Origin: an uncultured Ignavibacteria bacterium | Lineage (GTDB): Bacteria > Bacteroidota > Ignavibacteria > Tepidaquicellales > Tepidaquicellaceae | Assembly (NCBI GenBank): GCA_937924675.1 | Contig: CALEVL010000329.1 | Span: forward strand, 1-11,937 | Direction: 5' to 3' | DNA: 11,937 bases | Shown here: one piece after another, positions 1 to 6,643 of the stretch | Position numbering within the stretch: position 1 is the stretch's first letter | Layout of the letters: each line of letters starts with the position of its first letter | Translations under genes and position numbers: made by a program | Notes under the pieces: model-generated | The model's input: only the letters and a program-made list of their open reading frames with translations | Told to the model about the DNA's origin: nothing | The model's database searches: none

Positions 1-8
1 AGTTCAGC

Positions 9-1043
9 TTACTTCTTGGGTTGAATTGAATACATATTCAAACCAAGTTTCTCTGAAAGATATTGAATTACATATTGAGCTTTTACACTGTTTCCGGCCG
101 CATCCAATGGAGGAGAAATTACAGCTATTCCGCATTTGCCAGGAGCTACTGCAATGATACCGCCGCCTACTCCGCTCTTGCCCGGAAGTCCGGTTCTGTA
201 AACCCAAATTCCGGAGTCGTCATAAAGTCCCGCAGTTACCATAACAGGAAGTACGTGCTCAACCGTTTCGGCAGATACAACTGATTTCTTTGTTACAGGA
301 TTTACTCCGCCGTTTGCAAGAGTTGCTGCCATCATGCTGAGATCCTTTGCATTGACATTGATAGCGCACTGCTTCGTGTAAATGTCAGTTGACTGAACAG
401 GATCATAATACATTCTCTCGTAAGCGAAAAGCAGATGTGCAATTGCCTGATTTCTTTGATTGGTTGCTGCTTCACTTTCATAAACCGGCTGATTGACTTC
501 AAGCTTTGTTCCTGCAAAGTCATCAAATGCTGACATAATGTTATTCCACTTTTCGTCATAGTTAGCTCCCTTCACCAGACTGGTTGTAGCAATTGCGCCC
601 GGATTAACACACGGGTTCATTTCTTTCCCGCGGTATTGTTCAACTGCTACTATGGAATTAAATACCTGTCCTGTTGCATCAACGCCAACCTTATCCATAA
701 TTGCCTGTGGACCAAGGTCATCAATTACCATTGCCATTGTGAAGACTTTGGAGATTGACTGTATTGAAACCTTGTCATTGATATCGCCTTTTTCGAAAAC
801 CTGACCGTCGGCAGTCACAAGTGCAATGCCGAATATGTTTGAATTGACTTCAGCAAGCGCAGGGATATAGTCAGCATTTTTTCCTTCGCTTACATTTTTG
901 AACTTTTCGTAAGCTTCGTTGATCGCTGCTTCGATGTTTGCTTTTGTCAGCTCTTGTGCAGTTGTAATATTTGCCGTAAATACTACAACTGAAAATAGTG
1001 CAAGAATTATTCGAAGTTGTTTTAAGATAGTTTGATTTTTCAT
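9..1043 (-). CDS. glsA: Exported glutaminase (serine-dependent beta-lactamase fold, GlsA family)
   Basis: Hydrolyses L-glutamine to L-glutamate and ammonia. The family's Ser-xx-Lys centre is visible as S96-I-S-K99 in SIQSISKVF. Other expected active-site residues are present: N147 in NPCVNPGAI, E191 and N198 in EAATNQRN, Y222 in IYTKQC and Y284 in AGLYDDSG; the spacing N147-E191-N198-Y222 matches what I recall of the E. coli enzyme. The C-terminal TGLPGKSGVGGGI stretch is also typical. At 344 residues it is longer than the usual ~310 because of an N-terminal signal peptide (hydrophobic residues ~11-24, likely cleavage near TTA-QE at 29/30). Most bacterial relatives are cytoplasmic, so a periplasmic location is inferred. 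The start is the only ATG ahead of the hydrophobic segment; there is no Shine-Dalgarno sequence. It follows the porin gene by 31 bp and probably shares its transcript. Confidence 0.95.
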   Translation of the reverse strand: MKNQTILKQLRIILALFSVVVFTANITTAQELTKANIEAAINEAYEKFKNVSEGKNADYIPALAEVNSNIFGIALVTADGQVFEKGDINDKVSIQSISKVFTMAMVIDDLGPQAIMDKVGVDATGQVFNSIVAVEQYRGKEMNPCVNPGAIATTSLVKGANYDEKWNNIMSAFDDFAGTKLEVNQPVYESEAATNQRNQAIAHLLFAYERMYYDPVQSTDIYTKQCAINVNAKDLSMMAATLANGGVNPVTKKSVVSAETVEHVLPVMVTAGLYDDSGIWVYRTGLPGKSGVGGGIIAVAPGKCGIAVISPPLDAAGNSVKAQYVIQYLSEKLGLNMYSIQPKK

Positions 1044-1074
1044 TACAGTTTGATATTAAGTTAGAAAAATTCTT

Positions 1075-2304
1075 CTACATGTTAAAATTGAACGTCTTGG
1101 AGAAGTTGTACTTGAAAGAAAACTGAACCTTCATATCTTTCGATTTGAATCCGTTCAGATTATCTCTCTGAATCCATTGATATTCAACACCTGCCATTAC
1201 ATTACTTATCGGATAGTAAAGCAGGTTAACGGCTGCATATTGTCCCTTCTTGAATGCGGTCGGTGACTGGCCGTCTGTGTTATCAATATCAACCAAAGAA
1301 TATCCAAGAGAACTGCTGAAATACTTGCTCCAGCTGTGATCAAGGAAAGCAACTATTCCATAGATTGGAAGAGCAACACCCTTTACAGGTCTGTGAACAT
1401 CGCCGCCTGTGTTGGTTTGAATGCCGATATCAGCAGGAGCATCGTTCATATAGTTCTGAATGCCTTCGCCATAAACTCCCTGTAATCTCAAGACATCATT
1501 CTTTGTTACATTTATATTCGAACTCAGATTAACGCCCCATCCGAGCGCGCTGCCGTCAAGTGAAAGTGAATCTTCGTTCAAGTCTCTCCATTTTATACTT
1601 CTGAGTATTCCGGCCAATTCAACATATCCAAAATCATCAGCATATCTGTATTCAGCAGAAAAATCTGGGAGATAGAATTGTGATCTGACGCTTTCAACTT
1701 CTATCCTGTCGGCATAGATTCCTCCGTCACCGCTTGCACCCGGTCTTTCGAGTGCGAAAGTCAAACGTGTATCACCCTGAATAGGCATATATCTTACCTG
1801 AATATTTCTGAAGAATACCATACCTGTCGGTCCCCAGTACTCAAGCGTATTCGGGAATACATCAACATCCATGAACGGGCTCCAGTATTGACCTGCACCA
1901 AACTTTCCTATTTCTCCGTATGCATGTCTTAGTCTGAATGTTGTTTGTCCCGCATCAGCTCCTGTACCGAAAAGTTCAAATTCGAATTGTGTCTTAAGTG
2001 TGCCGATGGAAGTAGGTGTAGTTGACTTCACACCGAATCTTGTTTGTCTTACGCTGAAGTAAACTTTTCCGTCTGGCTCAAACTCACCTGTCACGGAAGG
2101 CAATTTGGTGGGTCTCATCACATCGAACCAATTTGGATCAGCAGTGAAAAACTGATAGCCTGCGTCAGTCATAACATGTCCGTAAACTTCAAATGTAGAA
2201 TTGGAATTTTGGGCACGAAGATTCAAAACCGGTACACTAAGCAGAAGTAACACTAGTAGTTTTAGTTTCATTGTGGTTTTAGGTTTTAGTTTTTGAATAT
2301 TCAT
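1075..2304 (-). CDS. DcaP-like outer-membrane porin
   Basis: Predicted trimeric beta-barrel porin of the DcaP type, letting small (often acidic) solutes cross the outer membrane. Family hallmarks occur in order: YGHVMTDAGY at the first strand, RQTRFGVKSTTP, LKTQFEFELFG, FRLRHAYGEIG, GQYWSPFMD, then VFPNTLEYWGPTGMVFFRN and IQVRYMP, followed by alternating beta-strand segments to the end. The N-terminus is a signal peptide (hydrophobic LLVLLLLSVPVL, likely cut near LRA-QN). The second ATG at 2271 (MKLKLLVLL) would give a cleaner 21-residue signal peptide. I kept 2304 because its leader is A-rich (aataaagaa), but both remain possible. The last residue is Met with Phe two places earlier, rather than the terminal aromatic usual for barrel proteins. 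It is first in an apparent two-gene operon with the glutaminase. Substrate is unknown; glutamine or another amino acid is a guess from context. Confidence 0.88.
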   Translation of the reverse strand: MNIQKLKPKTTMKLKLLVLLLLSVPVLNLRAQNSNSTFEVYGHVMTDAGYQFFTADPNWFDVMRPTKLPSVTGEFEPDGKVYFSVRQTRFGVKSTTPTSIGTLKTQFEFELFGTGADAGQTTFRLRHAYGEIGKFGAGQYWSPFMDVDVFPNTLEYWGPTGMVFFRNIQVRYMPIQGDTRLTFALERPGASGDGGIYADRIEVESVRSQFYLPDFSAEYRYADDFGYVELAGILRSIKWRDLNEDSLSLDGSALGWGVNLSSNINVTKNDVLRLQGVYGEGIQNYMNDAPADIGIQTNTGGDVHRPVKGVALPIYGIVAFLDHSWSKYFSSSLGYSLVDIDNTDGQSPTAFKKGQYAAVNLLYYPISNVMAGVEYQWIQRDNLNGFKSKDMKVQFSFKYNFSKTFNFNM

Positions 2305-2347
2305 TTCTTTATTGTCTGCATTGAGTTCATCAATAGAATCAGATATT

Positions 2348-2378
2348 CAAAACTAATCAAAACCTTTTTCAATGACAA
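2348..2378 (-). promoter_or_regulatory. Bacteroidota-type promoter candidate for the porin-glutaminase operon
   Basis: Read on the minus strand, TAGTTTTG (2355-2348) fits the Bacteroidota -7 consensus TAnnTTTG exactly. A TTG (2378-2376) sits 20 bp further upstream, where the -33 TTTG-like box is expected. The leader to the ATG at 2304 would be about 35-40 nt. The match is by eye, and such short boxes occur by chance in AT-rich DNA. Confidence 0.5.
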
Positions 2379-2490
2379 TTTCGGCAATAGTAAAACTTAC
2401 TTAGAACAAGTATATAAAAAGTATGAATTATTGCATAATTTCTAAATTTTCGGAGTTCTAACTTACTTTCCAAATTTACCGCAGAAGAGG

Positions 2491-3924
2491 ATGAAATTTC
2501 TTCAAATATTGCGAACATTGTCAGAATCTGAAAGAAGAGATTTTGGCAACTATCTTAAGGCCCCTATCGGAAGAAAGCCCCGGGTTTCTAACAGGATCAT
2601 TGATGCCTTCTTGAATCACGAGAATTTTGAGGTCTTCATGAATGAAAATTTCAACAAGCGAAGCCAATGGAATTCCTATTCTGAACTTACTAATTCACTC
2701 GAAGATTATCTGGCTGCTAAGAAATTGCTCCAGAACATTAACGACAGGAATGAGTTTCTGGCTGAAGAGTTTAGCCACAGAGGTTTAACAGATCTTTCGA
2801 AAGCCTATTATGAAAAGGAGGTCAGTAAGTTAAATGTCAGCATACCTGATGAAAGAATTCTTACAAGGTTCCTTCATTTGCAACAGAAGTATAGTGAACT
2901 TCTAAACTTCGACGGTGAATTCAAGAAGCTTGAAAGCATTCTGAATTCAAGATATGAAATACATGTAATAAAGTCTGTCTTTGAATCTCTTATGCTGCAA
3001 GTGGAATATGAAAATAGAGCAACTCAATCTAAAGACCTTCGGCTTGAGCTGTTCAGGTTTTATAATAACAGCATTGACTTCAAGAGGATAATCCAATTAA
3101 CCAAGAAGACAGCTCCACGTTTTTATCCGTTGTTGAGCATAGTTCAGAAGATAAGCTATCTTCAAACTCAGCCGTTTAGTTTCTCGCATTTTGAGAAAGT
3201 ACGTAAACACTTTTATAAGTATATGGATTGTTTCACATTAGAATTCAAGACCTGGATATATTTCTTATTTATCAACTATCTGATACGTTGTAACAACTTG
3301 GGATATGGTGAAACAGATAAATACTTGTTTGAACTGATTAGAAAAAAGATCGGGGAAGGAATCACCGATGACCTGCAGCACAAAATCTTCGGGCGAAGTC
3401 ATTTTAGAGACTATGTGACTGTCGCATTGCGTTTGAATGAGCTAAAGTGGGCAAGTGAATTCATTGATAACTATTCAACACTGCTTCCTCCCGGGCACAG
3501 AAAAAACGAGGAAAATGTAACACGTGCGATGCTGAGTCTGAAGAAACAGGATTATAATTCATCAGCAGATTTCATTGCCAATGTCAGAAGAAGCGATTAC
3601 TTATATAGCACAGACTATTTCAGGATAATTATAATTTCAAAGTTCGAACTGAATGATTACATGGAATGTATGAAGGAGATAAATAAATTCAAAAGGTATT
3701 TGTGGACAGGGACTGACGTACCGGAACCGTACATTGAAAAGTATAAGAGGTTTCTTAAGATTGTGTCTTTATTGATTGAATATAAGCAGACAGGAGATGC
3801 AAGTAGCTTGGAGGAGTTCAATGCAGAAATTGATAAAGATATGACAATCCCCGGTTCAAATTGGATTTTGGAGAAGGCAAGAGAATTAAAAAAAATGAAA
3901 TACAGAAGAGCATCAGTAAAATGA
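2491..3924 (+). CDS. Hypothetical all-helical protein, LSESERRDF N-terminus
   Basis: 477 residues, function unknown. No signal peptide or membrane segment is visible, so it is probably cytoplasmic. It opens with LRTLSESERRDFGNYLKAP, which resembles a group of Bacteroidota/Ignavibacteria hypothetical proteins that begin with a short helical segment of the type LS..E...F..YL..P. The rest is strongly helical, rich in Lys/Glu and aromatic residues, with degenerate helix-turn-helix units such as LFRFYNNSIDF, LRLNELKWASEFIDNY and SLKKQDYNSSADFI, suggesting a TPR-like solenoid. No catalytic motif is recognised. The start fits the family-like N-terminus; an AGAGG touches the ATG, too close for a normal ribosome-binding site. 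It diverges from the porin gene across 186 bp, where I see no convincing promoter for this strand. No terminator follows it. A scaffold or protein-interaction role is only a guess. Confidence 0.8.
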   Translation: MKFLQILRTLSESERRDFGNYLKAPIGRKPRVSNRIIDAFLNHENFEVFMNENFNKRSQWNSYSELTNSLEDYLAAKKLLQNINDRNEFLAEEFSHRGLTDLSKAYYEKEVSKLNVSIPDERILTRFLHLQQKYSELLNFDGEFKKLESILNSRYEIHVIKSVFESLMLQVEYENRATQSKDLRLELFRFYNNSIDFKRIIQLTKKTAPRFYPLLSIVQKISYLQTQPFSFSHFEKVRKHFYKYMDCFTLEFKTWIYFLFINYLIRCNNLGYGETDKYLFELIRKKIGEGITDDLQHKIFGRSHFRDYVTVALRLNELKWASEFIDNYSTLLPPGHRKNEENVTRAMLSLKKQDYNSSADFIANVRRSDYLYSTDYFRIIIISKFELNDYMECMKEINKFKRYLWTGTDVPEPYIEKYKRFLKIVSLLIEYKQTGDASSLEEFNAEIDKDMTIPGSNWILEKARELKKMKYRRASVK

Positions 3925-4075
3925 TCACTTCTTTACTTATGCCGTCAAAGAAATTTACCCAAAAGTATATGGTATAGTTTCCTTCCTGAAAATCACTCTA
4001 CCGATTTACTCACATCAGATGAATATTTCTAAAGGATTCAAAGCGTACAACTTTGTTCAGCTCTCCTCAAACTAT

Positions 4076-4103
4076 TTCTAATTCCTAATTTTTAATTTCT
4101 AAT
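4076..4103 (+). repeat. Four-unit 7-bp tandem repeat (TTYTAAT-like)
   Basis: Four consecutive heptads: TTCTAAT, TCCTAAT, TTTTAAT, TTCTAAT. Each differs from the consensus by at most one base. Similar AT-rich heptad strings are, from memory, scattered in intergenic DNA of related genomes. Role unknown. Confidence 0.8.
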
Positions 4104-4245
4104 GGAAAAAAAAAGCTCCCTCCAGGCATCGCATATAAAAGGAGGCACATGCAATAGCCCAAAGGGAGTCGAAGCGCGGATGTCCGCTACTCTTATTTCA
4201 TGCGTCAGGACGAAAGAGCCTGTCCCAGAATTAAACTGCTCTGTC

Positions 4246-4270
4246 ATTCCCGCGTGTTCATTGCGGGAAT
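4246..4270 (+). repeat. REP-like palindrome (ATTCCCGC...GCGGGAAT)
   Basis: A perfect 8-bp inverted repeat, ATTCCCGC (4246-4253) and GCGGGAAT (4263-4270), with a 9-nt loop. The flanks (TGTC before, CCATA after) resemble the widespread GTCATTCCCGC...GCGGGAATCC repeats found in many bacterial genomes. It lacks a T-tract, so it is not a canonical intrinsic terminator. Number of genomic copies is unknown. Confidence 0.65.
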
Positions 4271-4370
4271 CCATACCAAGAATTGACAATTCCAATCGAT
4301 TCCCCCGACAGAAGCACTCAGGGACGAAAGGTTCTCAAACAGACTTGGAACTCCTGAGGTCTTGATAAAT

Positions 4371-4520
4371 CTATGTAACTCCGCGTATCTCTGTGAATCT
4401 CCGTGTTACTCTGTGTAAAAATATCTTTGCTGTTATTGTAGTGTCTGGATTCTTATCTCGACACAAGAATACAATTACACAGAGATCCACGGAGGGGCAC
4501 TGAGATTCACTGAGTGTTTA
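4371..4520 (+). repeat. 150-bp inverted repeat with 10-bp periodic arms
   Basis: The left arm (about 4371-4420) consists of degenerate decamers of the type GTGNATCTCY, for example GTGAATCTCC then GTGTTACTCT. The right arm (about 4471-4520), read as its reverse complement, has the same unit: GTGAATCTCA, GTGCCCCTCC, GTGGATCTCT. The innermost pair is perfect: CTCTGTGTAA (4409-4418) against TTACACAGAG (4475-4484). The spacer also contains ATTCTT/AAGAAT (4449-4454, 4465-4470), so the whole block could fold as an extended cruciform or RNA hairpin. It resembles 'cacggag/cacagag' repeats I recall from environmental genomes; its mechanism is unknown to me. Confidence 0.75.
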
Positions 4521-4536
4521 TGGATAATGGATAATT
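4521..4536 (+). repeat. Second heptad repeat (TGGATAA x2)
   Basis: Two exact TGGATAA copies (4521-4527, 4528-4534) followed by TT, directly abutting the large inverted repeat. The 7-bp period matches the array at 4076-4103, so heptad strings lie at both sides of the repeat cluster. Confidence 0.55.
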
Positions 4537-4732
4537 GCGGTGTCTTGACTTTTCTTCTTTCCCGACGCCATAGCATACACAAAACATCAGATTACATTGA
4601 CTCTGGCTAAAGTACTGCCATGTCATATACATTTAGCTCAATTGTAAAACTTGCTGTCTTTTGCAGATCTCCATACCTCGTGTTTTTTGTACTTCCCTCT
4701 GTAAGACCAAACTGCATATTTGCTACTTACAA

Positions 4733-4814
4733 AATTAGCAACACAGTGGGGGAAAAAGTATGAGCCTCTATACGTTTTCTATGTGAGTATACTTACTTAT
4801 ACACGTTGCTAATT
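4733..4814 (+). repeat. 82-bp segment bounded by perfect 10-bp inverted repeats
   Basis: AATTAGCAAC (4733-4742) is the exact reverse complement of GTTGCTAATT (4805-4814). Between them lies GTATA-cttact-TATAC, itself a small dyad (about 4788-4803). No target-site duplication directly abuts the ends, so a MITE-like origin is unproven; an RNA stem-loop is equally possible. Confidence 0.45.
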
Positions 4815-4949
4815 CTTAATCAAGAAGCGAAGGAACTTACTGGCCAATTCATATGAAGGTATTTCTAATGTCAGTCAATGTGAGTAAGTCAAGAACTTGA
4901 TTTTGCATTTCTGATAAGAAATTCATTGGCTATGTTCCTGTTAAAAAAT

Positions 4950-5201
4950 ATGGAAGTTACGGGAAAATCAATACCTGCATCTAAGTTTGATGATGTTAAT
5001 TTGGAAGGAACAGTGTTCAACAATGTCAACTTGAGAACAAGCACTTTCAGCGACATAAATTTTGAACGAGCAAAGATATTCAACGTTAATATGAAGGATG
5101 TAGAATTGTCAGATTGTAATCTTACAGGAATGACAATTGATGGAATTGCGGTAGAGGATCTGTTCAAAGCGTATGAAGATTCGCGCAAGTCAGGTAGTTA
5201 A
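4950..5201 (+). CDS. Small pentapeptide-repeat protein
   Basis: 83 residues from ATG 4950. Residues 11-65 form eleven uninterrupted pentapeptide units with a hydrophobic or aromatic centre (SKFDD, VNLEG, TVFNN, VNLRT, STFSD, INFER, AKIFN, VNMKD, VELSD, CNLTG, MTIDG), the signature of a right-handed quadrilateral beta-helix of nearly three coils. A short helical tail (VEDLFKAYEDSRK) follows. Related proteins of ~80 residues ending in a 'MTIDG' unit plus an 'LL.AY' helix are familiar; their role is unknown and probably protein-protein interaction. Upstream in-frame starts exist (ATG 4932, TTG 4926), but they add a non-repeat hydrophobic MFLLKN segment; 4950 puts the repeats near the N-terminus as in relatives. 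No Shine-Dalgarno site. It precedes the DUF2130 gene by 162 bp. Confidence 0.78.
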   Translation: MEVTGKSIPASKFDDVNLEGTVFNNVNLRTSTFSDINFERAKIFNVNMKDVELSDCNLTGMTIDGIAVEDLFKAYEDSRKSGS

Positions 5202-5292
5202 ATTTTGCAAGTTTCGTTATCGGAGAGTCTAAAGAAAAATCGTTCAGCCAATCAAATCTGATAGAAGCAAGATTATTTCTTCCTTGCAAAAT
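5202..5292 (+). repeat. Widely spaced perfect 10-bp inverted repeat
   Basis: ATTTTGCAAG (5202-5211, starting at the last base of the preceding stop codon) and CTTGCAAAAT (5283-5292) are exact reverse complements with a 71-nt gap. No T-run follows at once, so it is not a standard terminator. It may be a leader structure ahead of the next gene or chance. Confidence 0.35.
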
Positions 5293-5363
5293 GAAACGAT
5301 AAATATTTTTCTTTGCTATAACATTAAATGATTTATCACAAAAAAAATTAATCCTAAAACTAT

Positions 5364-6626
5364 ATGAGTCAGGATAAAGCAATAATCAAATGCCCGAACT
5401 GCGGCAATGAGATAGATGTGAATGAGATTCTCTATCATCAGCTTGAAGAAGAGATTAAGAAAGATTACGACCAAAGGTCTGTTCAGAAGGAAAAAGACAT
5501 ACAGTCAAGACTGCAGTCGCTGAAGCTGCAACAGGAAAAGTTTGAAAAGGAAAAACAGGAAATGGAATCAATGGTCTCTGATCAGGTCAGCCTGAAGCTT
5601 AAGGAAGAACGTGCTAAGATCGAAAAAAACATCCGCAGCAAGTTTGAAAAGGAGAATGAATCACAGCTTGGAGAATTGAAAAAGGAGCTGGAAGAAAAAT
5701 CTGCACAGGTAAAAGACCTGAACAAGACCAAGGCAGAGATCGAACGGCTCAAGCGAGAGAAGGAAGAACTGTCAGACAAGATCACTTTGGAGAAGGAAGT
5801 TGAATTTTCTGATAAGCTGAAAAATGAACGCTCGAAGATCACTAAACAAGTTGAAGACTCTAACGCAATGAAACTCAAAGAACGTGAAAAAGTAATTGAT
5901 GATCTCAAGAATCAACTTGACGAGGCAAAGCGAAAAGCAGAGCAGGGCTCGATGCAATTGCAGGGAGAAGTACAGGAGCTGGCAATTGAAGAATGGCTGA
6001 AGGCAAAGTTTCCGCTTGATACGATCGGAGAGGTGAAGAAGGGTGCAAGGGGAGCGGATTGTCTGCAAATAGTAAACACACAATTGCGACAGAATTGCGG
6101 CTCGATCTATTATGAAAGCAAGCGAACGAAAGATTTTCAGCCTTCATGGATAGAGAAATTCAAGACAGATATGAGAAGCAAGGGTGCCGCCTTCGGCGTG
6201 CTTGTAACGGATGTCATGCCGAAAGATATGGAAAGGCTTGGACAGAAAGACGGAATTTGGATCTGCACATTCGATGAGTTCAAAGGTCTCTGTTTTGTGA
6301 TAAGAGAAGCAGTTGTATTGCTGAGTAATGCAGTCGCGACGCAGGAAAACAAAGGCGACAAAGTGAACATGCTATATGACTATTTAACAGGCAATGAATT
6401 CAGGCAGCAGATCGAAGCTATTGTTGAAGGATTTACTCAGATGAACCACGACCTTGACAGTGAACGAAGGGCAATGGAAGGTATTTGGAAGAAGAGGGAA
6501 AAACAGATACAGAAAGTTTTGCTTAATACTAATCACATGTATCAATCCATCAAAGGCATTGCAGGAAATGCAATCGGTACGATTAAAATGCTTGAGCTTC
6601 CGGCAGGAGATGAAGATGATGAATAA
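5364..6626 (+). CDS. DUF2130 protein: zinc knuckle, coiled coil, nuclease-like core
   Basis: 420 residues, the usual size for the DUF2130 family. The N-terminus has one CPNCG knuckle (C10, C13) without an obvious second Cys pair, so a full zinc ribbon would need a partner chain. Residues ~25-200 are a highly charged Lys/Glu coiled coil. The C-terminal half has the conserved family core: EEWLKAKFPLD, EVKKGARGAD (D232), YYESKRTK (E251, K253), SWIEKFKTDM, GVLVTDVMPKDM, and a helical tail. The D...ExK pattern fits the PD-(D/E)xK nuclease fold, reminiscent of RmuC, so a DNA-processing role is plausible but not shown. The C-terminus is acidic (GDEDDE). The ATG at 5364 directly precedes the knuckle; the leader is A-rich with no Shine-Dalgarno, and a 7-of-8 match to the -7 box (TATTTTTC, 5304-5311) is the only promoter hint. 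It converges on mutL with a 17-bp gap. Confidence 0.87.
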   Translation: MSQDKAIIKCPNCGNEIDVNEILYHQLEEEIKKDYDQRSVQKEKDIQSRLQSLKLQQEKFEKEKQEMESMVSDQVSLKLKEERAKIEKNIRSKFEKENESQLGELKKELEEKSAQVKDLNKTKAEIERLKREKEELSDKITLEKEVEFSDKLKNERSKITKQVEDSNAMKLKEREKVIDDLKNQLDEAKRKAEQGSMQLQGEVQELAIEEWLKAKFPLDTIGEVKKGARGADCLQIVNTQLRQNCGSIYYESKRTKDFQPSWIEKFKTDMRSKGAAFGVLVTDVMPKDMERLGQKDGIWICTFDEFKGLCFVIREAVVLLSNAVATQENKGDKVNMLYDYLTGNEFRQQIEAIVEGFTQMNHDLDSERRAMEGIWKKREKQIQKVLLNTNHMYQSIKGIAGNAIGTIKMLELPAGDEDDE

Positions 6627-6643
6627 TTTTGACCGGGAAGAAA

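Larger units (their letters stand above)
3925..4949 (+). other. Gene-free, repeat-rich intergenic region (~1 kb)
   Basis: No convincing gene lies here: open frames are short, lack family features and run through repeats. The content is 3925-4075 (nothing recognised), a heptad tandem array (4076-4103), a GC-richer stretch with small hairpins such as GCGGA-tg-TCCGC at 4176-4187, a REP-like palindrome (4246-4270), a large period-10 inverted repeat (4371-4520), a second heptad pair (4521-4536), a weak stem GCTAAAGTA/TAC(a)TTTAGC at 4606-4637, and an 82-bp segment with 10-bp inverted ends (4733-4814). The higher GC and repeat density of 4100-4360 differ from the flanking genes and suggest accumulated mobile or repetitive debris. 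Confidence 0.7.

Noticed and set aside
2394..2468. Direct repeat AACTTACTT (2394-2402 and 2460-2468) in the divergent promoter gap
   Set aside because: Only 9 bp, AT-rich, two copies 66 bp apart; likely by chance.
4176..4187. GCGGA-tg-TCCGC hairpin
   Set aside because: 5-bp stem with a 2-nt loop and no T-tract; too weak for a terminator or RNA element on its own.
4092..4295. 67-residue open frame on the minus strand opposite the above
   Set aside because: Antisense shadow over the same repeats; no family features.
4102..4365. 87-residue open frame on the plus strand in the long intergenic gap
   Set aside because: It starts in the heptad repeat and runs through the REP-like palindrome; composition is low-conservation-like and no domain is recognisable. 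Probably a chance frame.
4371..4520. CRISPR array
   Set aside because: The units are only 10 bp, contiguous, degenerate and inverted between arms; there are no unique spacers and no cas genes.
3925..4949. tRNA or other structured RNA gene in the 1-kb gap
   Set aside because: No T-loop (GGTTCGANTCC-like) sequence, acceptor pairing or familiar riboswitch core could be found by eye on either strand.
4038..5174. Shared 11-mer TTCAAAGCGTA near 4038 and 5163
   Set aside because: The second copy is coding for Phe-Lys-Ala-Tyr in the pentapeptide protein; a single short match is not evidence for an attachment site.
5582..5908. 108-residue Ser/Phe-rich minus-strand frame
   Set aside because: Antisense of the Lys/Glu coiled coil of the DUF2130 protein (AAG/GAA codons read as CTT/TTC), a known artefact of coiled-coil genes.
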